Shown: positions 1 to 9,985, counted from the stretch's first letter. The stretch is 64,000 nt of DNA from Mesonia ostreae (GCF_031845265.1 NZ_JAVRBG010000009.1:62001-126000), one strand, 5' to 3'. Program-made: numbers and translations. The notes: generated by a model from the letters alone, not told the origin.

Positions 1-2432
1 GGAAATTCTCTAAAGAAGCTCAATCCAGTATAGATGTAATTTCCTTTTCCATAAGAAGCTACTAATAAACTGCCGTCCATCCAAGATTCTCCTTTTTCTT
101 TTAAGGAAAGAATAGGAGTAAAGTGTTCTTTATCCCATTCTCCTGGAAAATACAAACCGCGTTCTTGCACCCAATTTTCAAAATCTTTACTAGTAATTTT
201 GTTGGGTGAGTTAAGGACGGGATGTTTTTTTGCCAAAAATTTCACATCAGAAAATTCATCGGTTACGCGATCTCTAGAAAGCTGAAGTGAATATGGCGTC
301 AAATCTTGCGTAACTAAACCTCTATTGGTGTTGTATTGCACAATCATATTTCCGCCTTGTTTTACATAAGCAAACAAAATCTCTTGTTTATAAGCCAACT
401 CATTTACGGTATTGTAAGCTCTAATTCCCATAACAACAGCATCAAAAGCTTTTAATTTTTCTAAAGAAATTTGACTAGGCGTTAAAACACTTACTTGGTA
501 ACCAATTTCACGAAGACTTTCTGGAACTACGTCTCCCGCGCCTTCAATATACGCTATTTTATCTCCTTTCTTTTTGATGTCTAAAGCGATAAGCTTGGCA
601 TTTGCAGGCTCTAACAAAATTTGCTTGGGAATATGCTCGTAATCTATTTCTACTACATTCTGTTGGTAGGTTTTACCTGAAATGATAAAACTAGCTATTA
701 ACTCATCCTCGGTTCCTTCATTGGGCGGTGTAATGTTTGCATAAATGATTTTTTCCTCTCCTTTTTTGCTGAATTGTATCTCTTCATTTGAATATTCTAT
801 CTTCCAGTGATTAGGAGCATCTAATTTTAGTCGGCCTGAAATTTTATCAGAAAAAGTCTTAATATGTATAGGTAACACTTTAGTTTTTTCGTTTCCAAAA
901 ATTAAGATAGGTTTTTCTATGCTTACTGAAATGGTTGGAACCACTTGAAAAGGCTCATAAACCTCTCCTTCTACAGGATCATTGTATTTATAAACCAATT
1001 CTTTCTCGAAAGTAAGCGTTTCTCCTTCTATTTCTATGCTAAAATTAGCGATTAGCGTAGGAGGGGTTTCGGGTAAACCGATTACATCTTTATTCTCTAC
1101 TTCATACATTCCTATTCCACTAGGTTTTTTTAACCAATATGGATTAGTGTATGGCGTATTCGCCGGAAGCGTAAATTCTTCTTTGAAAGCAACTTTTTGA
1201 TTCGGATTTAAACTAGTGTTTAATTTTTTACTGAAGTTAGAATTACTGATCGCAATTTCTTTCAGCACAGAGTTACCTAGGCGTTGTGTAGCTTCAATTT
1301 GTAAGAAAAGGGTTTCTCCTGGAGTTGTTAATGCAGTTTCGGTAACGGCTTCTAAATATAAACCAGAACAAGCAGCAATGAGATTTTTAGTTTCCTGAAG
1401 CTTGATGTCTCTCCAATGTTTATTTTCTATTTTCTCAATTAGTCGGTAGACCTTTACCAAGTCTTTCACGCTTTTTGAAGGAGTTTTAAAATCGTATTCC
1501 GTTTTAATTTTAGCAATTAAAACACCTATTTCTTTTCCTCCTTTTACGCGAGTCCAAGTGGTGTTGATGCCTTCAAAAACAGAATTTCCTTCTATGGGAT
1601 TTCCTTCAATTAACTCAATATATTCTAATTGTTCACCTCGTACGGGTGTATTTCCAAAACCTTGTGATTTATGCTGACTTCTACTGTGTGATGCGATTTC
1701 GCTATTAGAAATTCCTATAAGCGGATTGTAAACTCCGGCGTCTATGGCTAGCATCTTGCTTTTATCGGCGGAATCAAACTTCTCTTGGCTTCCGTAAAAC
1801 CACCAAGAAGTATTAAAGAATAAACGTTGCGGCTGCCAAGTACCAAGTGTTTTTGCTTCCGCGGAAGCGTAATTTTTATCTGCCGCTTTTGCAAAGGCTT
1901 CTAAACTTAATCTCGCTGATGCCGTATGATGACCGTGCGTATTACCTTCAGTGCGATGATCAAAACGGTTAATAATTACATCGGGTTGAAATTTACGAAT
2001 GCTTTTTACCACGTCGTTTAAGACCTTTTCTTTATTCCAAATGGCTAAGGTTTCTTGTGGGGTTTTAGAATACCCAAAATCATTGGCGCGGGTAAAAAAT
2101 TGTTTTCCGCCATCAATTCTTCTGGCTGCCAATAATTCTTGTGTACGTATAAGACCTAATTTTTCTCGTAATTCTGAACCTATAAGATTTTGACCACCAT
2201 CGCCACGCGTAAGCGATAAATAAGCAGTATTTGCGTGAATTTGATTAGAAAAATAGGATATAAGCTTGGTATTTTCATCATCTGGATGAGCGGCGATATA
2301 TAAAACAGAGCCTAAAAAATCTAACTTTTCTAGTTGCTGATATATTTCAGAACTGTTGAGTTGAGGCGGCTTCTGACCGTAAAAGGTGAAATTACTTAGT
2401 AAAATGAGGAATACGAAAGCGTACTTTTTCAT
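1..2432 (-). CDS. PIG-L family deacetylase with C-terminal glutamine-amidotransferase-like domain (3' end off window)
   Basis: The reading frame runs off the left edge, so the C-terminus is missing; about 810 codons are visible. The chosen ATG at 2432 gives an export signal (MKKYAFVFLILLSNFTFYGQ); another ATG lies two codons upstream at 2438. Just after the signal comes the PIG-L/LmbE zinc motif AAHPDDE, followed about 100 residues later by a His-rich stretch (RFDHRTEGNTHGHH) that fits the remaining metal ligands. This family removes acetyl groups from N-acetylglucosamine-type substrates. The far end (GDKIAYIEGAGD..., then YNTNRGL, VLNSPN and GKGNYIYTGLSFFREF) resembles the ThuA/GATase-like domain often fused in Bacteroidota. 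The protein is probably periplasmic or secreted; the substrate is unknown. It also carries a copy of the GCTTCCGCGGAAGC palindrome. Confidence 0.85.
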   Translation of the reverse strand, partial: MKKYAFVFLILLSNFTFYGQKPPQLNSSEIYQQLEKLDFLGSVLYIAAHPDDENTKLISYFSNQIHANTAYLSLTRGDGGQNLIGSELREKLGLIRTQELLAARRIDGGKQFFTRANDFGYSKTPQETLAIWNKEKVLNDVVKSIRKFQPDVIINRFDHRTEGNTHGHHTASARLSLEAFAKAADKNYASAEAKTLGTWQPQRLFFNTSWWFYGSQEKFDSADKSKMLAIDAGVYNPLIGISNSEIASHSRSQHKSQGFGNTPVRGEQLEYIELIEGNPIEGNSVFEGINTTWTRVKGGKEIGVLIAKIKTEYDFKTPSKSVKDLVKVYRLIEKIENKHWRDIKLQETKNLIAACSGLYLEAVTETALTTPGETLFLQIEATQRLGNSVLKEIAISNSNFSKKLNTSLNPNQKVAFKEEFTLPANTPYTNPYWLKKPSGIGMYEVENKDVIGLPETPPTLIANFSIEIEGETLTFEKELVYKYNDPVEGEVYEPFQVVPTISVSIEKPILIFGNEKTKVLPIHIKTFSDKISGRLKLDAPNHWKIEYSNEEIQFSKKGEEKIIYANITPPNEGTEDELIASFIISGKTYQQNVVEIDYEHIPKQILLEPANAKLIALDIKKKGDKIAYIEGAGDVVPESLREIGYQVSVLTPSQISLEKLKAFDAVVMGIRAYNTVNELAYKQEILFAYVKQGGNMIVQYNTNRGLVTQDLTPYSLQLSRDRVTDEFSDVKFLAKKHPVLNSPNKITSKDFENWVQERGLYFPGEWDKEHFTPILSLKEKGESWMDGSLLVASYGKGNYIYTGLSFFREF

Positions 2433-2491
2433 TGACATTGAATTTGGGTGCTGCCAAATATAACAACTTTCAAAGCATCCAAAAGTTAATC

Positions 2492-3031
2492 TTATAAAGA
2501 ATCTGAGCCATCGTCTACAAAAGCATCTTTCTTCACCAAAGAGATGGCTTTTTGCAAGACCAAATTATTAGGGTAAGTCACCAATTCGCCATTTGGAATT
2601 CTTAAATATACATGAAAAGCTTTAATGTCTTCAATAATGCCTTCTAGAGGTATATCTGCATCGTGAATTTTAATTTTATCTCCTATCTTATAAGGAAAAG
2701 AGAAGAACATAATTACACCAGAGGTAATGTTGCTCAAAATAGACCAAACAGCAAACAAACCAATTCCAATTACTGCAAATACCGATGAAAAAACAAGCGC
2801 TAAATCTTCGGCTTTCACGCCCCAAACAATCATAAGTAAAAAGACGGCGATAAAGATCATTAAAATATTAATGTACTTCACCATTAATCTTACACGTGCT
2901 AAATTAATGCCTTGTCTTTTCCCTACTTTATTTGCGGTGGTAGTTAAAATTAGACGCAGCAATAGTAAGCCAATAAGTACGGCGGCGCTGATAATAAAAT
3001 CTGAAGAATGCGGTAAAAAATAGATATGCAT
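2492..3031 (-). CDS. small MscS-family mechanosensitive channel
   Basis: A 179-residue protein with three hydrophobic segments (about residues 10-30, 50-70 and 77-105) followed by a short beta domain. The third segment and following residues (NITSGVIMFFSFPYKIGDKIKIHDADIPLEGIIEDI, read in parts) match the MscS pore helix and the start of its beta domain, including the PYKIGDKI signature. It is much shorter than E. coli MscS (286 aa) and lacks most of the cytoplasmic cage, so it is a minimal family member. Such channels release solutes on hypo-osmotic shock. It is the next-to-last visible gene of a minus-strand cluster that starts at 5868. Confidence 0.85.
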   Translation of the reverse strand: MHIYFLPHSSDFIISAAVLIGLLLLRLILTTTANKVGKRQGINLARVRLMVKYINILMIFIAVFLLMIVWGVKAEDLALVFSSVFAVIGIGLFAVWSILSNITSGVIMFFSFPYKIGDKIKIHDADIPLEGIIEDIKAFHVYLRIPNGELVTYPNNLVLQKAISLVKKDAFVDDGSDSL

Positions 3032-3115
3032 AAATATTCATAATTGATGTGCAAAATTACGTAATTCAATTACAATACAATGGCTTTGTAGTTTCTAAAT
3101 GACGATAAAATTAGG

Positions 3116-3709
3116 TTAAAACTTCATAAGATTTTCATACAATAAATGTGTAGGCATTCCCATAACGGTATAAAAAGAACCTTCAATTTTTTTAATGCCT
3201 ATTTGTCCAATCCATTCTTGAATTCCGTAGGCGCCAGCTTTATCATAAGGTTGATAGTAATCTAAATAATAATCTATTTCAAACTTCGATAATTTGTTAA
3301 AGTGAACTAGGGTAATATCTTTAAATTCAAATAATTTATCTTTCGATTTTAAGCAAACCGAAGAAATTACTTGATGCTCTTTTCCTGATAGTCTAGAAAG
3401 CATCTCAAATGCTTCCTCACGATCTTTTGGTTTTCCTAAAATTTTATTTTCGAGACAAACAATCGTATCTCCTGTGATGAGAATATCATTTTCTCCCAGG
3501 TCTTTTTTAAAGGGCTCTGCTTTTAGGTTTGCCAAATATATAGCAACTTCTGGCGGAGTTAAATGGCTGGGATAGGTTTCAATCACTTTTCTAATTTCTA
3601 CGGAAAAAGAAAGTCCTAGTTCTTCTAAGATTTGTTTTCTTCGTGGCGATCCTGAAGCGAGAATAATATTCTTGTCTTTGAGTCGATTTTTTAAAGGGTT
3701 TACTTCCAT
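3116..3709 (-). CDS. maf: Maf-like nucleoside triphosphate pyrophosphatase
   Basis: A 197-residue protein of normal Maf length. The N-terminal ILASGSPRRKQILEELGL is the Maf signature, followed by GDTIV (catalytic Asp), a GKPKDREEA stretch and PYDKAGAYGIQ. Maf proteins hydrolyse non-canonical or modified nucleoside triphosphates (for example dTTP/UTP or m7GTP, depending on subfamily) and have been linked to arrest of septum formation. The start overlaps the end of the upstream prenyltransferase gene by 10 bases, which implies translational coupling. Confidence 0.93.
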   Translation of the reverse strand: MEVNPLKNRLKDKNIILASGSPRRKQILEELGLSFSVEIRKVIETYPSHLTPPEVAIYLANLKAEPFKKDLGENDILITGDTIVCLENKILGKPKDREEAFEMLSRLSGKEHQVISSVCLKSKDKLFEFKDITLVHFNKLSKFEIDYYLDYYQPYDKAGAYGIQEWIGQIGIKKIEGSFYTVMGMPTHLLYENLMKF

Positions 3710-4614
3710 AACAAAGGGTATAAGGCAATAGATATGATTCCCAAAAGTAAAATGAGTTTTAATATTCCGCTCAAATTACTAAATTCTTTTTTATTTTTTG
3801 CAGAAATAATTTTAGACATAAACCAAACGAGTGGTATTAAAATGAAAACAAAAGCATAGATCATCGCATATGTGTTTTGATATAGATATGCGTAGATATA
3901 ATATAAAATGGCAAAAAGCGGAATGAGGCTAAATCCAAAAATCAATTTATTAGTTCTTTCTTTTCCCAAAGCGATAGGTAGCGTGTTCACTTCAGCTTTA
4001 TGATCGCCTTGAATGTCTTCTTGATCTTTTACCATTTCTCTTAACCAGTTGATTAAGAAAGCAAAAATGGCGTAATCTACTAAAATGGACACAAACGTTC
4101 TTTGCGTCTCTTGATTTTGTGGTGTAATCGCAGGAAGTAAATCAAATAATCCTGGAAGAATAATTACCAAAGCCACAAGAGCGCTTATGAGAAGATTACC
4201 CACCACCAAATATGATTTAAAGGAAGTCGCATATAGGTATAAAATTCCCGAAACCATAATAAAGATTCCGCTAAAGATAGGTTTACCAATCATATTAGAA
4301 AGATAAAACCCGAGTAAGACGCCAATTACATTAAATATTAAAAATAAATTATAAGCGGTCTTTTCTGAAATGTGCTTACCAAGAATTACTTTATGCGGTT
4401 TATTAATTTCATCGGCTTCCACATCGTGAATATCGTTAATAATATTTCCAGCGGCAGCCAAACAAACCGTCGCTAAAATCAGCAAAGAAAAACCAAATCC
4501 GTTTAAGGTAATTTCAACTGGAAAAGGCTCAAAAAAGCAATATTTAATCACCAGTTGGGTGAGGGCAATCATTAATAAATTGGGAAGACGAATCAGTTGT
4601 AAATACTTCTTCAT
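3700..4614 (-). CDS. UbiA-family prenyltransferase (geranylgeranylglycerol-phosphate geranylgeranyltransferase-like)
   Basis: A 304-residue polytopic membrane protein with about eight hydrophobic helices. Two Asp-rich motifs of the UbiA superfamily are visible: NDIHDVEADEINKPHK (about residues 60-75) and DQEDIQGDHKAEVNTLP (about 197-213), which bind the diphosphate of the prenyl donor through magnesium. Bacteroidota homologues in this context are usually annotated as digeranylgeranylglyceryl phosphate synthase-like; the true acceptor is not established. The gene lies 2 bases downstream of the KdsC-like gene and overlaps maf. Confidence 0.82.
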   Translation of the reverse strand: MKKYLQLIRLPNLLMIALTQLVIKYCFFEPFPVEITLNGFGFSLLILATVCLAAAGNIINDIHDVEADEINKPHKVILGKHISEKTAYNLFLIFNVIGVLLGFYLSNMIGKPIFSGIFIMVSGILYLYATSFKSYLVVGNLLISALVALVIILPGLFDLLPAITPQNQETQRTFVSILVDYAIFAFLINWLREMVKDQEDIQGDHKAEVNTLPIALGKERTNKLIFGFSLIPLFAILYYIYAYLYQNTYAMIYAFVFILIPLVWFMSKIISAKNKKEFSNLSGILKLILLLGIISIALYPLLWK

Positions 4615-4616
4615 AA

Positions 4617-5126
4617 TTAATCGTTAAGCCATTTTCCTTGTACTTTTAATACTTGCTCTATAAGATCGCGCGCACAAGCTTTTCCGCCGTTTTTGTGAGA
4701 GATGTATTTAGAAATCGCTTTCACTTCTGGAACGGCATCTTGAGGACACGTAGGTAAACCAATTAATCGCATAGGGTAGAGATCTGGAATATCATCGCCC
4801 ATATAAGCTACATTTTCAGCTATGATGCCTTGAGATTTAAAAAGCTTCTCTAAGCAAGCTACTTTATCTTCTATTCCTAAATGGATTTCGGTAATTCCTA
4901 ATCCGTTTAAGCGTTTTCTTACCGCTTCATTTTTTCCTCCAGAAATAATACACACCGTAAAACCGCTTTTTACCGCTTTTTTTAGGGCATAACCGTCCTT
5001 AATATTCATACTGCGTAAAAGTTCTCCTTCGGCAGAAACGTGTACGGTACCATCTGTGAGTACACCGTCTACATCAAAAACAAAGGTAGTAATGTCGTTA
5101 AGAATTTCTTTATAATTTCGTTCCAT
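4617..5126 (-). CDS. kdsC: KdsC-like HAD phosphatase (3-deoxy-manno-octulosonate 8-phosphate phosphatase)
   Basis: HAD-superfamily type C0 phosphatase of about 169 residues. The three HAD motifs are present: FDVDGVLTDG (catalytic Asp pair), ISGGKNEAVRKR and MGDDIPDL. KdsC removes the phosphate from Kdo-8-phosphate in the Kdo branch of lipopolysaccharide synthesis, which fits the lpx genes elsewhere in the window. The frame is open further upstream to an ATG at 5180, but the ATG at 5126 (MERNYKEI) gives the family's usual N-terminus and only a 17-base overlap with the preceding gene. It acts as a cytoplasmic tetramer in characterised homologues. Confidence 0.85.
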   Translation of the reverse strand: MERNYKEILNDITTFVFDVDGVLTDGTVHVSAEGELLRSMNIKDGYALKKAVKSGFTVCIISGGKNEAVRKRLNGLGITEIHLGIEDKVACLEKLFKSQGIIAENVAYMGDDIPDLYPMRLIGLPTCPQDAVPEVKAISKYISHKNGGKACARDLIEQVLKVQGKWLND

Positions 5127-5868
5127 AAGTAGCTTGTATCGATTGGGTGAGCAATGTATAAATTTCTTTATATTTTTCATCGGTTAAGCGTTCTAAATGC
5201 GTCGCGATGCTTTTTTGATCGTTTCTAACAGCCGGACCTGTTTGTACGGCTTTGGGCGAGTGAAGACTTGCTTTTCTTGCCGTTTCTAAAATTAATGCGT
5301 GTAAAATCTCAAAAGGCACCTCATTTTTTTCGCATAAAGATTCTCCTATATGATACAGATGGTTCACAAAATTACATACAAATACGGCAGAAAGATGTAA
5401 AGATTTTCGCTGCTCACTAGAGATGGAAAACACTTTAGGGGAAATGCTCAAAGCTAATTTTTCTAGTAGCGTATAAATTTCCTTATCGGAAGCTTCCAAG
5501 CAGAGCGGAATATGTTTAAAATCTACCGGTGTATCTTTTGAAAAGGTTTGCAACGGATAAAAAACACCATTCTTTTTTGCCGATTGAGAAAGTGGAATAC
5601 TTCCTGAAGTATGTGCAATAATTGCATCACGATGCTTCAGTTTTTGAATAATTTCTTCCACAGCATCGTCTTTCACGGCAAGTATAAAAATATCTACTTT
5701 TTTTAGGTCTTCTAAACGACTACAAGTAGAAACCTTATCTTTAAAAGCAAGTAAGTTTGTAGGATTTCTACCATAGATTTGAACTAACTGAACTTCAGTG
5801 CTTTCCGCGAAAGCGCGATAAAGATGCGTAGCCACATTTCCCGAGCCAAGAATAGAAACTGTAATCAT
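5110..5868 (-). CDS. Rossmann-like / DUF2520 domain protein
   Basis: A 252-residue protein with an N-terminal Rossmann nucleotide-binding motif (VSILGSGNVATHLYRAF) like F420-dependent NADP oxidoreductases, followed by the DUF2520 segment (FYPLQTFSKDTPVDF and a helical C-terminal half with HLSAVFVCNFVNHLY). The function is unknown; family members are predicted dehydrogenases or reductases. It is the first gene of the minus-strand cluster DUF2520-kdsC-UbiA-maf-mscS-PIG-L, divergent from ccsBA. A variant of the window's recurrent palindrome (5800-5814) lies in its coding sequence. Confidence 0.85.
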   Translation of the reverse strand: MITVSILGSGNVATHLYRAFAESTEVQLVQIYGRNPTNLLAFKDKVSTCSRLEDLKKVDIFILAVKDDAVEEIIQKLKHRDAIIAHTSGSIPLSQSAKKNGVFYPLQTFSKDTPVDFKHIPLCLEASDKEIYTLLEKLALSISPKVFSISSEQRKSLHLSAVFVCNFVNHLYHIGESLCEKNEVPFEILHALILETARKASLHSPKAVQTGPAVRNDQKSIATHLERLTDEKYKEIYTLLTQSIQATYGTKL

Positions 5869-5989
5869 ATAAATTCACTTTAAAAATACGTTGGTTAACT
5901 TTAACGAATAACTCCATATTTTACCGCTAAAATAAGAAGTATATCCCACAAAAATGGTAAATTTGCAGCGTTTATAAAAATGCATTTTT

Positions 5990-8900
5990 ATGTTTCAGAA
6001 GAAGGTTGCCCAAATTCTTTTCTCTACCCGAACCATGTCAATTTTGTTTATCTCTTTTGCAGTGGCGATGGCTATCGGAACTTTTGTTGAAAACTCATAT
6101 AGTACCGCTACTGCCAGAGCTTGGATTTATAATGCTTGGTGGTTTGAAGCTATTATGATTGTATTCGCGCTTAACTTTCTAGGAAATATTAAAAGATACC
6201 GTTTGTTGCGAAGAGAGAAACTCAATACCTTAATTTTTCACTTATCATTTTTGCTAATTTTAGTGGGTGCAGGTGTGACGAGATACATTGGTTATGAAGG
6301 GATTATGCCTATTCGGGAAGGAGAGACAACTAACGTAATGCTTTCAGAAAAGACATATCTTTCTGTTATGATGGATGGAGAAGTAGACGGCGAACCCTTA
6401 AGAAGAGCCCAAGACTTAAGATTAAATCTTGCTCCTAAAATTGATAATAATAAAATCATAACCACCGATTTTAAAGGGCAAGAAGTACAATTTGAGGTGG
6501 TTAAATTTATTCCGGCAGCAGAAGAAGGATTGGTAGAGACAGAGGATGGTAAAAAATACTTGAAGATTGTAGAAGCTGGCGGTGGAAACAGACACGATCA
6601 TTATTTAGAAGAAAATGAAGTTACCTCTATTCATAATATTTTATTTGCATTCAATAAACCTACAGAAGGAGCCATCAACATTAATATAAGCGAGGAAGGA
6701 AGTACCATTTCTTCTCCGTTTGCAGGTGATTATATGCGTATGTCAGATCAAAAGAAAGGCGTTGTGGTGGCAGATTCGGTTCAGCCGCTAATGATGCGTT
6801 CGCTATATAACATGGCAGAAATGCAATTTGTATTGCCTGATGCTCCTATAAAAGGAAAATATGATTTAGTTGCTTCTGATCCTAAAGAAGATGGGCAGGC
6901 AGATGGCGTTGTATTAAATATTACAAGCAATGGAGAAACGCAGCAAGTAAAAATGTTGGGAGCAAAAGGATATGTAAATGATTATAAGCAAGTAAATGTA
7001 GGTGGTTTAGAAGTTTTTGCCCGTTATGGAAGTAAGGAATACGAACTGCCATTCTCAATTAAATTGAATGATTTTATAGCCGAAAAATATCCTGGAACCG
7101 AGAACAATCCTATGCCTAGTTATTCTTCCTTTAAAAGTAAAGTAGATCTTATTGATGGTGAAGACGTAACTAAGCATGAAATTTTTATGAATAACGTTTT
7201 AGATCATAAAGGCTATCGCTTTTTTCAAGCCTCTTTTGATACCGATGAGAAGGGAACTGTACTCTCTGTAAATCATGATTGGTGGGGAACCTGGATTACC
7301 TATATAGGATATTTCTTATTGTATTTAGGAATGATGATCTTACTATTTGAAAGAGGTTCTCGTTTTGGAGAATTAGAAAGAAAATTAACTAAGATTAAAG
7401 CAAAGAAAGCGAGTTTAGGTGTTATTGCTGCTGTATTGCTAAGTGTTTCTGGGTTTGCCCAAGACACTAATCATCAAGAGGACGAAGATGCGGCTCATGA
7501 GCATAGCACTTCCATGATTACTCCAAAATCAAAGATGGACTCTGTAGTTATGGCTACAGCAGTAAGTAAAGAACACGCTTCCAAATTTGGGAGATTAGTT
7601 ATTCAGGATGCTGGCGGTAGAATGAAACCTGCCAATACCTACTCGTCAGAATTAATGCGAAAGCTGAGTAAAAGCGATCATTATGAAGGTTTAAATAGTG
7701 ACCAAGTGTTGGTTTCTATGACCCAAAATCCTACCTTATGGTATAATGTGCCTTTAATTTATGTGAAAGCAAAAAATGATAGTTTGCACCATGTTATTGG
7801 GGTAGAAAAGGGTTTAAAACATATTCCATTAGCTCAATTCTTCGATGAGCGCGGAGTATATAAATTATCGCCGTTTTTGGAAGAGGCGTATAGAGCGAAA
7901 GTTAAAAATCAATTTCAAAAAGATTTTATCTCAGCAGACGAAAAAGTGAATTTATTATACAATGCCTTGGAAGGTAAAATCCTAAAAATTTTCCCCATTC
8001 CTGATGCAGAAAATAATAAGTGGGTTTCTTATCCTGAAGCTATGAAATCTGAAGGTCAGTTTGAAGGAGTTGATTCTTTGTATACTCGAAATGTGCTCCC
8101 ACTTTATATGCAAACTTTAAGAACCGCAAGAAGTACTGGGGATTATAGTAAATCCAATGAGGTATTGAGCAGTATTGAAGGCTTTCAGAAAAAATACGGA
8201 GCAGAAGTAATGCCTTCACAAGAAAAGATTGATACCGAGATTCTCTACAATAAATTTGACGTGTTTAAAAACCTGTTTTGGCAATATATGGTGGTTGGAT
8301 TGCTGATGTTTGTGGTGGTTATCATTCAAATTTTTAAAAACTCTAAGAACATAAGAAGGAGTATCAAATTCTTTCAAATTCTTATCTTTATACTGTTTCT
8401 AGTCCATACGGCTGGCTTAATAGCACGTTGGTATATTTCTGGTCACGCTCCCTGGAGTGATGCGTATGAAAGTATGATTTATGTAGCTTGGGCAACGATG
8501 TTCTTTGGATTGGCTTTTGGTAGAAAAAGTGATTTAACTACGGCATCTACGGCATTTGTGACGTCGATGATTCTTATGATTGCGCATTGGAACTGGATGG
8601 ATCCTTCAATTGCAAACCTAGTTCCTGTATTAGATTCTTACTGGTTAATGATTCACGTAGCCGTGATTGTTGCTAGTTACGGTCCGTTTACTTTAGGAAT
8701 GATTTTAGGTTTGGTGTCACTGCTTCTTATGATTCTTACTACAGAAAAGAACAAGAAAAAGATGAATATTAATATTCAAGAGTTAACCATTATTACAGAA
8801 CTTTGTTTAACTGTAGGCTTGGTCTTATTAACGATTGGAAATTTCTTAGGCGGCCAATGGGCTAATGAAAGCTGGGGTAGGTATTGGGGCTGGGATCCTA

Positions 8901-9184
8901 AAGAAACTTGGGCATTAATTAGTATTATGGTGTATGCCTTTGTAATTCATATGCGTTTAGTGCCAGGATTACGCGGAAGATTTGCTTTTAACTGGGCAGC
9001 AATTCTTGCTTTTGGTTCTATCTTAATGACATACTTTGGAGTTAATTTTTACCTTACTGGATTGCATTCTTATGCGAGTGGAGATCAAATTATTAGTTAC
9101 CAATTTATCTTTATCGCTTTTGGAGCTTGGGCCCTTATAGGAGCCGTAGCTTACAGAAAATACAAACGTTTTTATAAGAAATAA
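5990..9184 (+). CDS. ccsBA: CcsB-CcsA (ResB-ResC) fusion, system II cytochrome c biogenesis protein
   Basis: A 1064-residue fusion. The N-terminal half is ResB/CcsB-like: hydrophobic segments near residues 12-32, 50-68 and 74-92, a large periplasmic domain, then a membrane segment near 430-453. The middle portion is periplasmic and contains His-rich sequence. The C-terminal third is CcsA with about eight helices and the tryptophan-rich haem-handling signature WGRYWGWDPKETWALIS; conserved His residues occur in LVHTAGLIARW and WLMIHVAVIVASYG. This complex moves haem outward and attaches it to CXXCH motifs of apocytochromes c. A TAAATTTG box at 5958-5965 could be the promoter -7 element. Confidence 0.93.
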   Translation: MFQKKVAQILFSTRTMSILFISFAVAMAIGTFVENSYSTATARAWIYNAWWFEAIMIVFALNFLGNIKRYRLLRREKLNTLIFHLSFLLILVGAGVTRYIGYEGIMPIREGETTNVMLSEKTYLSVMMDGEVDGEPLRRAQDLRLNLAPKIDNNKIITTDFKGQEVQFEVVKFIPAAEEGLVETEDGKKYLKIVEAGGGNRHDHYLEENEVTSIHNILFAFNKPTEGAININISEEGSTISSPFAGDYMRMSDQKKGVVVADSVQPLMMRSLYNMAEMQFVLPDAPIKGKYDLVASDPKEDGQADGVVLNITSNGETQQVKMLGAKGYVNDYKQVNVGGLEVFARYGSKEYELPFSIKLNDFIAEKYPGTENNPMPSYSSFKSKVDLIDGEDVTKHEIFMNNVLDHKGYRFFQASFDTDEKGTVLSVNHDWWGTWITYIGYFLLYLGMMILLFERGSRFGELERKLTKIKAKKASLGVIAAVLLSVSGFAQDTNHQEDEDAAHEHSTSMITPKSKMDSVVMATAVSKEHASKFGRLVIQDAGGRMKPANTYSSELMRKLSKSDHYEGLNSDQVLVSMTQNPTLWYNVPLIYVKAKNDSLHHVIGVEKGLKHIPLAQFFDERGVYKLSPFLEEAYRAKVKNQFQKDFISADEKVNLLYNALEGKILKIFPIPDAENNKWVSYPEAMKSEGQFEGVDSLYTRNVLPLYMQTLRTARSTGDYSKSNEVLSSIEGFQKKYGAEVMPSQEKIDTEILYNKFDVFKNLFWQYMVVGLLMFVVVIIQIFKNSKNIRRSIKFFQILIFILFLVHTAGLIARWYISGHAPWSDAYESMIYVAWATMFFGLAFGRKSDLTTASTAFVTSMILMIAHWNWMDPSIANLVPVLDSYWLMIHVAVIVASYGPFTLGMILGLVSLLLMILTTEKNKKKMNINIQELTIITELCLTVGLVLLTIGNFLGGQWANESWGRYWGWDPKETWALISIMVYAFVIHMRLVPGLRGRFAFNWAAILAFGSILMTYFGVNFYLTGLHSYASGDQIISYQFIFIAFGAWALIGAVAYRKYKRFYKK

Positions 9185-9215
9185 TTCTGGTGATTTAATT
9201 TTGGAAATAAGAGTT

Positions 9216-9249
9216 AAAAAAGCTAAGTTCCTTATGACTTAGCTTTTTT
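9216..9249 (+). terminator. rho-independent terminator after ccsBA
   Basis: AAAAAAGCTAAGT and ACTTAGCTTTTTT form a 13-bp stem with a short loop and end in a T run. It lies 31 bases after the ccsBA stop and separates it from the methyltransferase gene. Confidence 0.85.
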
Positions 9250-9293
9250 GCTTTGTTAGAAATAATAGAATTATTAAACATTAAATTCAAGAA

Positions 9294-9908
9294 ATGAAAA
9301 CGAATAAAAAGACTCATTGGGAAAATGTTTACGAAACTAAGAACCCTAATCAGGTAAGTTGGACACAAGAAGTCCCTAAAACTAGTTTCGACCTTATACA
9401 TTCGTTTAAAGTAAGTAAGAAAGCAAAAATTATAGATGTAGGCGGCGGTGATAGTAATTTGGTAGACCATTTATTAGAAGAGGGCTATGAGAATATTAGC
9501 GTTCTAGATATTTCGGCTAAAGCTTTGGAAAAAGCAAAAGCTAGATTGGGTGCTAAAGCCGAAAAAGTAACTTGGGTGGTAAGTGATGTCGTAGATTTTA
9601 AGCCCGAAACCACCTATGATATTTGGCACGATAGAGCTGCGTTTCACTTTTTAACTACTCAAGAACAAATTGCACAGTACGTAGAAAACACTTCAAAAAA
9701 TGTTACTGGTTACTTGGCTATAGGAACTTTTTCTAAAAACGGTCCTTTAAAATGTAGCGGACTTGAGATTAAACAATATTCCGAAGAAGAGCTGAAAGAC
9801 AAATTTAAAAATAACTTTACTCCATTAAATTGTTTTACGGAAGACCACCTCACTCCGTTTGATACTAAGCAAAATTTCTTGTTTTGTAGTTTTAAGAAAG
9901 TGAATTAA
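9294..9908 (+). CDS. class I SAM-dependent methyltransferase
   Basis: A 204-residue protein with the AdoMet-binding motif I (IIDVGGGDSNLVDHLLEEG, about residues 46-64), motif II acidic residue in VLDIS, and DIWHDRAAFHFL around residue 120. The N-terminus (HWENVYETKNPNQVSW) is typical of a widespread small methyltransferase family whose substrate is not known; some relatives are annotated as thiopurine or tellurite-resistance methyltransferases without proof. It has its own ATG after a terminator and is probably monocistronic. Confidence 0.87.
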   Translation: MKTNKKTHWENVYETKNPNQVSWTQEVPKTSFDLIHSFKVSKKAKIIDVGGGDSNLVDHLLEEGYENISVLDISAKALEKAKARLGAKAEKVTWVVSDVVDFKPETTYDIWHDRAAFHFLTTQEQIAQYVENTSKNVTGYLAIGTFSKNGPLKCSGLEIKQYSEEELKDKFKNNFTPLNCFTEDHLTPFDTKQNFLFCSFKKVN

Positions 9909-9985
9909 AAATTTAGTCTTATGTCTAAAATCTAGAAGCTTTCAAACTTGGTTTGAAAAGCGGTGTAACTATCTAATTTTATGAC

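Noticed and set aside
2727..3023. Plus-strand open frame opposite the small mscS gene
   Set aside because: It is the complement of a recognisable MscS sequence and has no features of its own.
9195..9470. Minus-strand open frame between ccsBA and the methyltransferase
   Set aside because: It runs through the terminator and across the methyltransferase start; no motif is visible.
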